Shown: positions 28,801-36,811, numbered from the stretch's first letter. The stretch: DNA of 64,000 bases from Polydactylus sextarius (GCA_016801845.1 CM028926.1:6918501-6982500); one strand, 5' to 3'. Numbers and translations: made by a program. The notes: generated by a model from the sequence alone, not told the origin.

Positions 28801-31800
28801 AATTGTTTTGTGCTGCTAATCAAAGGCAGTGCTTCATTTCCCTGTTCATTAGGAAGTGGTTTTTATTTTTTATTTTTTTGAGTTTGCAAGACGTTTGCCT
28901 GGGGCCGCACTAACCATACACTCCATTCTTCCCACCATCAGACCGCTACAGAGGAGGTGACAGCCCTATGCCAGCCACCATCCCCTACAACCAGACCCAC
29001 GACAGCCACACCGGGGGCTCCTACAACAGCTCCGATCGAGGCAGCAGTAGCACCTCCGGTAAGAGGGTTGAGGCTTAAAGGAAAGACAGTCAGAAACAAA
29101 ACAAACAAACAATACATCCAAAGACTCTTTCTCACTCTTGGAGTTATTAAGTGTTACGTTCCTTTTTTTCCGGTTCTTGTAATTTAACTGCCAATGCATT
29201 TTCACAGCTTATTATTGTTGTGAACCATATAATCACATACGCTCCCCCAGCTCCATTTGAAAATCCCAGTTTTGCTCAAAAGCAATAAATCACTTTAAGA
29301 CACTAATAATGCTTGCTTTAAAATGGTAATTTGATTAATTTCCATGTCAGCCGATTTTGAAGAGAAATTGAAAGGGAGATGCCTTCAGAAAGTGGAAAAT
29401 TGCCGAATAAAAAGAGAAGAGGAAACTGACAACAATGCCTCCAAACAAAGACTTGAGCACCATGCTAGGCATTTGCTTCTGCCTTTTGTTTTCTGGGTGC
29501 AATGTCATCCAAGGAAAGTTTAAAGCAAATTAGATGAAAGGACCTTCTATTTTTATTAATTTTGTTTTTTTACTTTGTTTTTCTGCTTTCTGTTTTATTT
29601 GTTTGTCCTTCCTTATTTTGCATTGCCTCCGTTAATTGGCTTTACTTTAATTCCAGGATAGAGCAGCCTAATTTCATCAGGGCCTCAATGTCTGTCAGTG
29701 GACAAGGACAAATGATAACACATTGTAGACGGCATGCAACACTGCCACCTTAATGCCATGTATCCATTCTGATATTGCGTTTGAAGTTCAAGCCATTAGG
29801 GAGAAGCCTTTAGTGCTCGCTGCACCTCACAGCTCATTGGTTCACAATTCTAATAGTTTGGTATTAATTGGATCCTTTTCTGCAGTTTTCTTCCTACCTT
29901 TTTTCTCGCTACAGGCTAATTCCACTGCATGGAAATGACTGTGTTTTATAGTATTTTCCATCATTTAATAACTTAGAGGTATGTGTGCACACTTGCATAA
30001 AGTGTAACCCGTTAAGTATAAAATGATCTTTTCATGTCAGCCAGTCCTGTTAATGTGTTGTACCTGCTGTCATATCCCTGCTCATTACTTGAGATTTCTC
30101 TGACATTAATAATTGATGTGTTTTTCAGAGACAGAAAGAATGTATGTATGTATGTGTGTGTGTGTCTGTAGGTGCTTTGTGACTGATGCGTTTTTTTCCC
30201 ATTTGTTTTTTTTTTTTTTTTTTTTGAGCAGGGAGTCAGGGTCAAAAGAAGGGAATGCGCACCCCCAAACTACCCAAACAGAGCACAATGAATTGGGCTG
30301 ACCTGCTGCCCCCTCCCCCTGCAAATCCACCCCCAAGTCGGAGCACAGAAGAGTACTCTCTGTCAATGGAAGAAAGGTGGGACATGTCTGCGCTGACAAA
30401 AAGACACAGACAATCTGACAGGCATGCACACGCTGGTTTCAAATAGTAGTTCATTCTTCGTTCCTTTTCTCCTGTTTTTCACATACACTGCAAACGCTTG
30501 CCCCAAGGGTTCTCTATCTATTAGTGCTGGGTTCATGTCAAACTTTGATAGAAGGATGGCATGAATATTAAGTGCATGTTTTCCTGGCTTCAGTATATAA
30601 ACATTCACATTTTCCATGAGTGATATGAAGGTAACGAGGCTTGTTTCGCTCTGTTGGCAGCTGTGACCCAGACATGCAATGCCCCATGCCCCCCTCTCAC
30701 ATGTACCTGCAGCCTGATGAGCTAGAGGAGGAAGAGGAGATGGAGAGGGGGCCCACTCCTCCCATTCGAGGGGCAGCATCCTCCCCTGCTGCTGTATCTT
30801 ACAGTCATCAGTCCACAGCCACTCTCACCCCCTCACCCCAGGAAGAGATGCAGCCGATGCTCCAGGATGCACCTGACAGCCATGAACGCAGGTACATCTG
30901 CATGATATCAAAACATGCAGCTAGGATACAAGCATAACAAGCAGCAAGAGAGAAGTGATCAGCCCGTGTAAAGATAAAGATTCACTGTTTCCATGATTTA
31001 GCTTATTATTATTTCCAAATTCTATATGTTCTGGGAGCCATTAGTTTCATCTTATGTCATGCAGCATATGAATCAACTTGCAGTATTTCTAAAAGTTTCT
31101 TAAAGCAGAACACCACAGTCTAGACTCTGTCCAATTTATATATTTTGTTGTTAAAGGTTTTATTACTGCTGTGTGGTGTGGTACAGTTGTGAGCAGGAAC
31201 TATTTGGAAAAACTCATTCCTCTCGGCACACGAGGAAAACATCATCATCATAAATTCACAATCGAGCAGCCAAAAAGGACATTTTAAAATAAGGAAGCTA
31301 TTAAATTCACATCACTGTACCCCTCTGTGTTTTATATAACAGGATAATATATTTGTAAACTCTCAAATCTTCAGCTATAATGTGCTGTGGTGTGAGTCAG
31401 CGACGGGACAAAGTTTTGGCTAAACTGTAGCAAAATGTGCCGTGTAGTCTCATGATAACGGGCTGGTGAATGTCATTGTCTGTATCAGGTTTTTCCATAA
31501 TATTTAACATTTGATGGGATTCTCATTTTCTTGTGTTCATCTTTTTTTTTTTGCAGGCGCCATGGTGTGAGCCCCCCACCCCCACCGAGACCCCTCTCTC
31601 CTTCACACACATATGGGTACATCACCAGCCCGTTGGCCTTGGACACTGACGGCATGGAGGAGGAGGATATATTGGAGGAAGAGGAGGAAGGTGACGAGAC
31701 AGATGCAGAGGTGGCTAAGATGCACTACCACCACACCCACCCCCACACACACCCCCACCATCCCCAGATGCATCCACGAAGGTTGCTGCTTCGAGGGCTT

Positions 31801-34800
31801 GAACAGACACCCGCATCCAGCATGGGTGACCTGGAGAGTTCAGTGACTGGCTCCATGATCAACGGATGGGGGTCGGCTTCCGAAGAGGATAATGTCTCTT
31901 CGGGAAGATCCAGCGCAGTCAGCTCATCAGATGGATCCTTCTTCACTGATGCTGACTTTGCTCAAGCAGTCGCTGCAGCTGCAGAGTATTCAGGCCTCAG
32001 GGTGGCAAAGTACCCCAATACACACGGACAGGAAATCGGAGGAGCAGGTAGGTTTTATGAAGTCGATCACGTCCAAAAGAAAATGTTTGTGCAAGAATTT
32101 TGAGAAATGGAAAACTCAGACTGTTCTTCTGTTTCTTTTCTCAGCACGAAAATACCAAATAAACCCGTCAGGCCACCGTCCTGGCAGCCCGGTGTCTACA
32201 GACAGTAACATGAGTATGGCAGCTGTACACAGGAGGCCTCCTAAAAAGCAGAAACAGCATCCTGCAGGCCATCAAGGGAACCAGCGACGTGAAGCATATA
32301 ATGAAGGTACACACGACTGCAGCTCATCATTATCCAATATAATTTTCCAAACTAACGATATCTTGAAAAAATCTAAAATCTAAAAAAAAAAACCTACTGA
32401 TTTTATCTAATGTATAAACTAGATATTATACAGTAAATATGTTTGTTATTGGTACAAGCACTTCTACAAATAGAAGTAGACAGGTACATGGTTGCCTGTA
32501 AACAACATTAATGACATAATGCAGCACACACTAATAGAGAGGCAGGCATGTTGCGGCAGCAGTGGTAAACTGTGTCCCTCAAGTACACAGATGGCCAGTT
32601 GGTATCAATGGCTCTCTCTACTCCCTCTCCAGATATGAAAGTGAAAAGTGCAGTTTATTGTAATGTAGTGTCCGTAAGTGACTGAGAATGGGTGTGCTGC
32701 GAGCCAGAGTTTTAATCATCTTCTTTCATGTGTTTCATGCACATGCATACATGGCATCACTCCTAATCTGCGGCAGTGCTGAACAGATTGGGCAAGTGGT
32801 GGGCTGGAGGCCAGGGCTGTGTTGGGTAGGGAGAGAGGGGCAAGGGGGAGGGAGGGATGGGGGATCTCAGGGGAGCTCTACCCAGCTCTGCTATGCTGAC
32901 ACTGGGATGTCTCTCCACTCTAGCCACTAATGAAATTGATCCAGGTGCTCTGGCTCATAGTGAAGTGCCACCTTCACTCAGCAGGGACCGGACATAAACC
33001 AAACTGGGGCTAAATACCAGAGCAGCTGTACACAGAAGGGAAAGCTTTAGCCTTGTTACGTAAAAGAGCAATTGACTTTTCACAGCATTACTCTCTACAA
33101 TACACAGCCAACCAGCAGAAAGATCATTTTTTAAAAATGTATCTATATGTGAGGTGTATGCACATGCTCACTCTGCTGTGTACAGAATGTGCTGTCCCAG
33201 AACTGGCTCTCCCCTTAGTGTCAGGTGTCCTTGAGTGTTGGAAGCACTTGACAGGGAGATTTAATATCCAGCTCACTAGGAGCCAGACCAGCTATATCAC
33301 TGCAGAAAATACACCACCCACCCCCCACAACCTCCAAACCTCCACCTACTGCCATCATCCTTATATCCTGGCTGCTTCCCTATCCGGTGCCCCTCCCTTT
33401 GGAGTGATCTTCATCCCTCTCCTCACTCTCTCTCTCTCTCCTCTTCTCCCTTCTCTCCTCTCCTCTGTCTTTGTTCAAGCAGCAAGGGGGCGGACTGACA
33501 GCTCGGCAGCTCTGTCTGTCCATCAGTCCTCCTGCTGATTGCATTTGATCTGAATGGATTGTTTTTCATTTGGAGGTTATTGCCTCCCCACATCTCTCTT
33601 TCCAACCCCCATCCTACATGCCCTGTCTGTGGTCTGGAGGACTGGTGTTGAGGTGATAGGTTAGGGAAGGTGATTTAATGAAATGTAAAGGAGAGAAAAT
33701 AAAGAAAACACTCGTGTTTTTTTTTCCATTGTATATGTTTAGTTCGTTTTTATGTCTCCACTTTCTTCATACTCAACACTGTGACACCTCTCCAAAAACA
33801 ATCACAATTAAGGACATTTGCATCAAGGATGCAATAAAAAAAAGAGGCAGGAAATCCCCCCTTCCCCACCTCGTACCCGTCTCTGACCTATTCATTTCAC
33901 TCTTGTTTGCACAGTGGATATGGAAACACCCAAGTTATATTCCCTCCATGATTCATATTGCATTTGACTCTAATGCCTTTGTCTGCCTCCCCTCCAAACT
34001 TAACCCTTCCTTGTCCCTTGTTCTGTCTTGGCCTTGTCTGCCTAATTAACCACCAGGCTGTCTGATATGCCCTCCTTGGCAAGCTCCATGACACTTTTCA
34101 GACCTGACTCTGTCCTCCATGATATTTCCTCATAAATCTAACAGGCGCCCTGCTCCTCCCTTGTAGTGAGCTATATCTCACAGACTGTGGCATTGATCGG
34201 CCTGTGACTGAGGTAGGACCCAGGAGGCAAGAGAGATATTAAAAAACTGCAGACGCCTCAGTGCTGTATGATATTGACTGGCCCCCTTTCGTATTCAGGA
34301 GGAGTGCTCGAAGGTGGAGGACAATCAGAAAAGTGTTTTGAAACAGCCTGATTCCAACAACAGGACACAGCAAAGACATCACCTGCCCCATTAGCCTATC
34401 AATGTGTTAAAAATAAAAGGCTTTGATTCCCCACAAAGTCCATTGTTGTTCAATTTTAAACATGTAAGACATTCATTAGGATGCAAGAAAGGTGTAAGCG
34501 TTGGCACTTCCTATGTTTATTAACTTGCTAATCCTATGTGGACTATGGCTTTGGCCGTTGACAAAACCATCCCTCAGGTCAGAAACTGATTAGAAGATGA
34601 AAAGCAATCGATCGCAGGCACACAAGGCTTTTCTCTCACCATTTTGTTTAGATGGCTGTGTGATGTGTGTGAATATAGGCAGGCCAGTGACTTGCCTCAT
34701 ATGAATAATGGCTCAAGGACAAGCAGCATTGATTCATCTACGGGGTGAAGTCGAGCAGGTCAGAGAACCAGCTGCTGACCGTCACGCTCCCCTCTTCCTC

Positions 34801-35811
34801 TTCTCACTCAAATCTCATAACTCTGGCGAGAATCAGCCTGTCTAAAGTCTTCTGCTCTGTTTACTGTCTGTTGGGAGGAGTTTCTTTTCAGCACAGCCAT
34901 GTGTACAGATATGAGTGTATGTACACACACTGCAGCTGTGTTTGTGTATCACCTTGCAGGTGTCAGACAGATGATTGACAGATGATACACACTAAAGTTT
35001 CCTGAGTACACAGATTCTTGTTCTTCAGTCTTGTGCAATTATCTTAACCCTAGTTATTGATGTTGATGTGGTTAATGTGTTCTTACTTCCTTTTTTTTAT
35101 CCCTCAGATCTCCCACCTCCACCCATCCCACCTCCAGCAGTGCTTAAGTCCCCTACACATCCCTCCAAGGCAGCCATGGAGGGCCGGGGAGTGATTTCTC
35201 CCAAAGCAGGCGAGGGCCGAGACAAGAGAGGAGGAACAGGGGGCTACAGGACCCGAGAGGGCTCAGATCCCAGAACCAGCTCATCTGAACGCAAAGACGC
35301 TCAGGAGAGACAAAAGAGTTCTCACGGAGAGAAAGGGAATAGACACGAGGGTAGCACCACCAACAAGGCACGCCAACATGCAGGTATAACATCAAATACT
35401 GTTTGAAGGAATCCTTCACTGCCACATTCAATATTTGTGATTATACAAGTCTCAATTCCCTCTGCAATGTCTCTCTGTCCCCAGGCTCAGAGGACATTCT
35501 GCCCTATAGTCGACCACAGTTCCCCACAGTCAACAGCCCCAGAGACCCGAGCTCCTCCAGCTCAATGTCCTCTAGGGGCTCAGGGGGTCGGCGGAGAGGA
35601 GAAGGAGGCCGCAGAAACCCTGCAGACATGGGCCTCAACACCACGGGGGCCTTACAACCAGGAGATGAAGAGCTAGAGGTATAAACCACAGCTAGACAGC
35701 AGCAAACAATCGTATGAATGTAATGTTTGTAAGCTAATTTAGCAGTTTGCGTCTACTTATGGTTGCTGACCAAAATGTTTGTGTTTTTTTACTCAGATGG
35801 TAGAAAGCTGA
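452..35811 (+). CDS. robo1: robo1, roundabout guidance receptor 1 (3' 26 coding exons; 5' end outside window)
   Basis: Single-pass receptor for Slit ligands at the growth-cone membrane, controlling axon repulsion and cell migration. The 26 exons listed separately all have GT/AG borders and compatible phases; joined they give 4,401 nt, that is 1,466 residues plus TGA. Order in the window protein: end of Ig2 (1-40), Ig3 (41-129), Ig4 (130-228), Ig5 (229-324), FN3-1 (about 325-436), FN3-2 (437-554), FN3-3 (555-652), transmembrane helix (about 680-701), then a tail of about 765 residues with CC0 (YQRGG), CC1 (PTPYATT), CC2 (LPPPPANPPP) and CC3 (PPPPPRPLSP). Family proteins are about 1,600-1,650 residues, so roughly 150-190 N-terminal residues (signal peptide, Ig1, most of Ig2) lie upstream. 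Robo1 rather than Robo2/3/4 because the tail carries RRLLLRGLEQTPAS, SVTGSMINGWGSASEEDN and SYSHQSTATLTPSPQEE, which I know from ROBO1, and because robo2 lies downstream in convergent orientation. Confidence 0.95.
573..1837 (+). other. robo1 intron, 1.27 kb
   Basis: Ordinary AT-rich intron. A 98-codon open frame at 891-1187 has no splice context, domain or recognisable motif. I see no repeat or RNA gene in it. Confidence 0.7.
1838..1976 (+). CDS. robo1: robo1 exon: first half of Ig3
   Basis: Acceptor tctttgcag, donor gtatga. Codes for (E)RPSFVRRPGSQVVLVDQSVE then FRCEARGDPVPTVRWRKDDG. It contains the first Ig3 cysteine (FRCEA) and the core tryptophan (VRWRK). The split Glu codon at its start and the split Arg codon at its end match the neighbouring exons. 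Confidence 0.93.
2142..2269 (+). CDS. robo1: robo1 exon: second half of Ig3
   Basis: Acceptor caatccag, donor gtaata. Codes for YEIREDHTLKIRRLTSADVG then SYTCVAENLVGKAEASATLT, with the DxGxYxC motif that closes the Ig3 fold. It is separated from the first half by a 165 bp intron, the usual split-Ig architecture. Confidence 0.93.
2270..7571 (+). other. robo1 intron, 5.3 kb (largest intron in the window)
   Basis: Holds no exon I can support. AT-rich with scattered short homopolymers; a purine-rich stretch lies around 2860-2940 and a G-rich stretch around 5900-5930. Open frames here are short and lack motifs. No mobile element recognised. Confidence 0.65.
7572..7696 (+). CDS. robo1: robo1 exon: first half of Ig4
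   Basis: Acceptor gtcctctag, donor gtaaac. Codes for (V)PPAFVVRPRNQVVGVGRTVT then FQCEATGNPQPAIFWQREGS. The first Ig4 cysteine and core tryptophan are present. Ends in phase 0 after EGSQ. Confidence 0.94.
7909..8080 (+). CDS. robo1: robo1 exon: second half of Ig4
   Basis: Acceptor gctccacag, donor gtaagc. Codes for NLLFSYQPPQPSSRFSVSQT then GDLTITDAERSDMGYYSCQA, ending ITKALLEVTD. Contains the DMGYYSC motif. It ends after one base of a Val codon; in mammals the junction with the next exon is, as I recall, a site of microexon choice. Confidence 0.94.
8081..9718 (+). other. robo1 intron, 1.6 kb
   Basis: AT-rich, with a short AAT run near 8947-8960. It contains a phase-compatible 9-nt stretch between plausible splice sites at 8702-8710, reported as a finding. 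No repeat family recognised. Confidence 0.6.
9719..9924 (+). CDS. robo1: robo1 exon: most of Ig5
   Basis: Acceptor ttcccacag, donor gtaagg. Codes for (V)VSDRPPPVIRQGPTNQTVA and onward to DTGALQIRYAK. It carries the first Ig5 cysteine (LSCVATG), the core tryptophan (ILWRKDG) and an NQT N-glycosylation sequon. Nearly identical in pattern to vertebrate Robo1 in this domain. Confidence 0.95.
9925..11805 (+). other. robo1 intron, 1.9 kb
   Basis: No exon seen. The stretch around 11080-11220 has loosely repeated 'gatccagat'-type words that could be debris of an old repeat; I cannot assign a family. Confidence 0.5.
11806..11887 (+). CDS. robo1: robo1 exon: end of Ig5
   Basis: Acceptor ttcctctag, donor gtaaaa. 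Codes for LGDTGTYTCIASTPSGEASW then KAYLEVQ, with the closing DTGTYTC motif of Ig5. Confidence 0.94.
12073..12241 (+). CDS. robo1: robo1 exon: Ig5-FN3 linker and first half of FN3-1
   Basis: Acceptor ttcatccag, donor gtaaaa. Codes for (E)FGVPVQPNRPTDPNLIPSAP then SKPEVTDVTRTSVTLTWKPN, ending SYIIEAF. The SAPSKPEV start and the LTW tryptophan mark an FN3 fold. Confidence 0.94.
12328..12494 (+). CDS. robo1: robo1 exon: second half of FN3-1
   Basis: Acceptor tgcccacag, donor gtgaga. Codes for (S)HASGSSWQTLAEHVKTESFV and LKGLKPSAVYLFLVRAANAY, with the conserved L-P-x-Y and R-A-x-N-x-Y-G FN3 signatures. An 86 bp intron separates it from the first half. Confidence 0.94.
12610..12731 (+). CDS. robo1: robo1 exon: linker and start of FN3-2
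   Basis: Acceptor tgcatgtag, donor gtgagt. Codes for (D)IPPTSQGVDHRQIQRELGEV then VIHLHNPTILSSSSVRVQWT. Ends in phase 0 right after the FN3-2 core tryptophan. Confidence 0.93.
12732..14478 (+). other. robo1 intron, 1.75 kb
   Basis: No exon seen. The first third (about 12880-13170) is GC-richer than the rest of the introns, but contains no open frame with recognisable protein and no identifiable repeat. Confidence 0.55.
14479..14710 (+). CDS. robo1: robo1 exon: rest of FN3-2
   Basis: Acceptor ttcactag, donor gtgggg (weaker than its neighbours). Codes for VEQQSQYIQGYKVMYRPSPE onward to FNEFQGTDSDVKIGKTLEE. YIQGYKVMYRP and LRKGVTYEFKVRPFFNEF are Robo1-typical FN3-2 strands. An open frame continues into the intron, but the protein stops resembling Robo at the donor. 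Confidence 0.94.
15591..15712 (+). CDS. robo1: robo1 exon: first half of FN3-3
   Basis: Acceptor cccttccag, donor gtaaca. Codes for (A)PSAPPRDVTVTESRDNGTAI then LVSWQPPPEEEQNGVVQEYK. Typical FN3 opening (PSAPP, VSWQPP), with an NGT sequon. Confidence 0.94.
15713..17348 (+). other. robo1 intron, 1.6 kb
   Basis: No exon seen. It contains GCCATCTGGTGG at 15990-16001, whose reverse complement fits the CTCF core consensus, and otherwise AT-rich sequence with short A-tracts. Confidence 0.55.
15990..16001 (-). promoter_or_regulatory. candidate CTCF-like site in robo1 intron
   Basis: Reverse complement CCACCAGATGGC matches the 12-base CTCF core CCASYAGRKGGC at every position. Such words also occur inside old repeats, so occupancy is unproven. 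Confidence 0.3.
17349..17520 (+). CDS. robo1: robo1 exon: second half of FN3-3
   Basis: Acceptor taatggcag, donor gtgagt. Codes for IWCLGNESRYHINRTVDGST then LSVLIPSLAPGIRYSVEVAA, ending KSDITFFQL. YHIN-T-VDGST and PGIRYSVEVAAST are Robo signatures. The exon leads into the juxtamembrane segment. Confidence 0.94.
17521..19468 (+). other. robo1 intron, 1.9 kb
   Basis: No exon seen. Open frames on both strands around 18140-18580 and 18750-19120 lack domains and splice context. No repeat family recognised. Confidence 0.55.
19469..19669 (+). CDS. robo1: robo1 exon: juxtamembrane and transmembrane segment
   Basis: Acceptor attcacag, donor gtcagt. Codes for a variable juxtamembrane stretch (DSSGRISDATDTKNLLTRQ), then [20 protein letters not shown] and ILMVFSIWLYRHRKKRNGL. 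The hydrophobic helix spans about 19549-19614 and is followed by the basic stop-transfer sequence RHRKKR. The helix and its flanks are near-invariant in vertebrate Robo1/2. Confidence 0.96.
19670..22360 (+). other. robo1 intron, 2.7 kb
   Basis: AT-rich. Contains a 24-nt phase-compatible stretch bounded by good splice-site consensus at 19879-19902 (see findings) and an A-tract near 21675. No repeat family recognised. Confidence 0.55.
22361..22387 (+). CDS. robo1: robo1 27-nt exon (VPSFTFTPT)
   Basis: Acceptor gtcccaacag after a T-rich tract, donor gtaagc. Codes for nine residues, VPSFTFTPT, in the same place as in mammalian ROBO1 just after the transmembrane segment. Length is a multiple of three, so skipping leaves the frame open. 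Confidence 0.92.
22822..22855 (+). repeat. (CT)n microsatellite in robo1 intron
   Basis: Uninterrupted CT dinucleotides over about 34 bases, followed by a short TG run and a GA run. Confidence 0.9.
23887..23929 (+). CDS. robo1: robo1 43-nt exon carrying the CC0 tyrosine
   Basis: Acceptor tcttttcag, donor gtaaga. Codes for (V)AYQRGGEGVSSAG, the CC0 motif region; mammalian ROBO1 reads TVTYQRGG here, so the phosphorylatable tyrosine is kept although the residue before it is Ala. Skipping this exon would shift the frame. Confidence 0.92.
24099..24115 (+). promoter_or_regulatory. candidate CTCF-like site in robo1 intron
   Basis: ACACTAGGGGGAGTGCT resembles the CTCF core CCACTAGGGGGCGCT with a few mismatches. 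Consensus match only. Confidence 0.22.
25641..25795 (+). CDS. robo1: robo1 exon: proximal cytoplasmic tail
   Basis: Acceptor cttttttcag, donor gtatgt. Codes for (R)PGLLNIGESATQPWLADTWP then NSCSNHNDCSINCCTAGNGN, ending NLATYSRP. The cysteine-rich CSINCCTAGNGNSDSN run matches vertebrate Robo1. Confidence 0.95.
25796..27799 (+). other. robo1 intron, 2.0 kb
   Basis: No exon seen. Contains a purine-rich stretch at about 26260-26340; open frames lack recognisable protein. Confidence 0.55.
27800..28186 (+). CDS. robo1: robo1 exon: CC1 region
   Basis: Acceptor gttctccag, donor gtgagt. Codes for (A)DCIANYNNQMENKQTNLMVP, then [20 protein letters not shown], and the CC1 motif GQPTPYATTQLIQ (tyrosine codon 27979-27981), a known tyrosine-phosphorylation and partner-binding site in Robo receptors. 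A Gly/Ser-rich insertion (GTGGSGSGPGGGGE) follows CC1 and looks longer than the mammalian spacer. Confidence 0.95.
28942..29058 (+). CDS. robo1: robo1 exon: tail between CC1 and CC2
   Basis: Acceptor caccatcag, donor gtaaga. Codes for (D)RYRGGDSPMPATIPYNQTHD then SHTGGSYNSSDRGSSTS. GSYNSSDRGSSTSG is a ROBO1 tail signature. Confidence 0.94.
30232..30376 (+). CDS. robo1: robo1 exon: CC2 (Ena/VASP-binding) region
   Basis: Acceptor is a run of more than 20 T then gagcag; donor gtggga. Codes for (G)SQGQKKGMRTPKLPKQSTMN then WADLLPPPPANPPPSRSTEE. The LPPPP core at about 30306-30320 is the CC2 motif known to bind EVH1 domains of Ena/VASP proteins. Confidence 0.94.
30661..30891 (+). CDS. robo1: robo1 exon: acidic/proline-rich tail
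   Basis: Acceptor ctgttggcag, donor gtacat. Codes for (S)CDPDMQCPMPPSHMYLQPDE, then ELEEEEEMERGPTPPIRGAA and SSPAAVSYSHQSTATLTPSP, closely matching ROBO1. Confidence 0.95.
31557..32047 (+). CDS. robo1: robo1 exon: CC3 and distal tail (largest exon, 491 nt)
   Basis: Acceptor tttttttgcag, donor gtaggt. Codes for the CC3 polyproline run (VSPPPPPRPLSPSHTYGY; 31567-31617), known in Robo1 to contact srGAP SH3 domains. It continues with an acidic run (EEEDILEEEEEGDETDAE), a histidine-rich insert at 31723-31776, then RRLLLRGLEQTPASSMGDLE, SSVTGSMINGWGSASEEDN and the FFTDADFAQAVAAAAEYSGL segment. The open frame runs on past the donor but leaves the Robo1 pattern. Confidence 0.95.
32145..32306 (+). 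CDS. robo1: robo1 exon: distal tail
   Basis: Acceptor cttttctcag, donor gtacac. Codes for (A)RKYQINPSGHRPGSPVSTDS then NMSMAAVHRRPPKKQKQHPA, ending NQRREAYNE. SPVSTDSNMS and RREAY match the ROBO1 tail. Confidence 0.94.
32307..35107 (+). other. robo1 intron, 2.8 kb
   Basis: No exon seen. A CT-rich patch lies at about 33425-33470. The 161-codon frame at 33053-33538 has no recognisable protein and no splice context. Confidence 0.55.
35108..35383 (+). CDS. robo1: robo1 exon: distal tail, charged
   Basis: Acceptor atccctcag, donor gtataa. Codes for (D)LPPPPIPPPAVLKSPTHPSK, then a Lys/Arg/Glu/Ser-rich stretch (EGRDKRGGTGGYRTREGS) ending NKARQHA. DLPPPP-PPPA-KSP aligns with ROBO1; the charged part is the least conserved piece of the tail. 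Confidence 0.92.
35485..35678 (+). CDS. robo1: robo1 exon: conserved C-terminal block
   Basis: Acceptor tccccag, donor gtataa. Codes for (G)SEDILPYSRPQFPTVNSPRD then PSSSSSMSSRGSGGRRRGEG, ending GDEELE. EDILPY-RP-FPT-N-PRDPSSSSSMSSRGSG is the ROBO1 C-terminal signature. If the following intron is retained, translation ends after one more residue (Val). Confidence 0.94.
35797..35811 (+). CDS. robo1: robo1 last coding exon (MVES, stop TGA)
   Basis: Acceptor tttactcag. Phase 0 entry gives ATG GTA GAA AGC TGA, so the protein ends DEELEMVES, comparable to the human ending NEELEETES. Only 15 nt are coding; the rest of the exon is 3'UTR. Confidence 0.88.
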   Translation: MVES

Positions 35812-36230
35812 AGAACAGAGACAAAGGAGGAACTGTCCTGATTTTTTTTTTTCCAAGAGAGGAGCACCATTTGTTTCCCTTACAATTTTAAATATCTCAG
35901 TATTTCACCATCATGTTGGCTGCCATCATACATGCATCAGTAGTGTTTCTTTACATCTGGAAAACAGACCAATGTTTTTGTTTTTTGTTTTTTTCAAACT
36001 ATTCAGTTTTATGTCCATTTAAGAAAAACAAAAAAAATGCAAAAAAAAAAAAAAAAAAAGGAAAGAGTGTCTGAAGATAAAAGAATGGTGCATTCAAAAC
36101 AAAAAAACACAGTAGTATATTTATGTTTAATTCCAATGCAATATGGAGTGAAATCCTGCTCCAGATATTGCCATGACTCGGCTTGCCTTTACAAGAACTT
36201 TGGAGAGCCCATACAGTCAGATGTTACTGT

Positions 36231-36236
36231 AATAAA
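36231..36236 (+). promoter_or_regulatory. robo1: robo1 proximal polyadenylation signal
   Basis: AATAAA in 'gtaataaaatag', about 420 bases after the stop codon. Use would give a short 3'UTR that lacks the miR-218 site. Confidence 0.45.
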
Positions 36237-36258
36237 ATAGCTGCAAGCAGGGGTGGAC

Positions 36259-36266
36259 TGTAAATA
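36259..36266 (+). promoter_or_regulatory. Pumilio element in robo1 3'UTR
   Basis: TGTAAATA, a perfect match to the PUM consensus UGUAHAUA, 23 bases after the proximal AATAAA. Confidence 0.5.
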
Positions 36267-36453
36267 TACGTGTATACATGATGTCCTCTTGTTTTACCCA
36301 TTGTGGTACCTCAAATTTGTCTTCCTTGTTTTATTTTGCGAATTCTAATTTTATTAAGCCAGTAAATATAAATATTATTTTATCATTTCCATTCATGTTG
36401 TAAATTGCAATATTATTTAGCTGCCCCAAGAAAGTGCCACTTTGGGATTTTTT

Positions 36454-36487
<34 letters not shown>

Positions 36488-36549
36488 TAATGCACTGTTA
36501 TGTTTCGTGTTGTCGTCAATGTTTGTTATTTGTTTTACTTTGGTTTTAA

Positions 36550-36557
36550 AAGCACAA
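36550..36557 (+). promoter_or_regulatory. miR-218 8-mer target site in robo1 3'UTR
   Basis: AAGCACAA is fully complementary to the miR-218 seed with A opposite position 1. GGTT at 36542-36545 can pair with the miRNA 3' part (AACC). ROBO1 is an established miR-218 target in vertebrates. Confidence 0.75.
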
Positions 36558-36803
36558 TCACTAAACTTTATTTTAAACCATTCTATCTATTAACCTTTTT
36601 GTCTTACTGCAGGAAAACAGGTATGACAAAAGAGTCTAGTTAATCCTCATGATGATGGTGATGATGATGATGTAGGTAAAGGTTGCTGTTTACGAAGGCT
36701 GTGCTTGAAAGGAGACTCCTTCCGTTGTGATTGTCTCCCTCTCCAGTTCTGACGCTGAAGCTCAAGTGATAAAACAGACAGTTAATGTGAGTCATAGCTG
36801 CAA

Positions 36804-36811
36804 TGTAAATA
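36804..36811 (+). promoter_or_regulatory. Pumilio element in robo1 3'UTR (distal)
   Basis: TGTAAATA, a second perfect PUM consensus, lying between the proximal and distal polyadenylation signals. Confidence 0.5.

Noticed and set aside
36456..36486. 31-base T tract in the robo1 3'UTR as a possible retroposon tail
   Set aside because: No target-site duplication or element body seen on either side; treated as a simple homopolymer.
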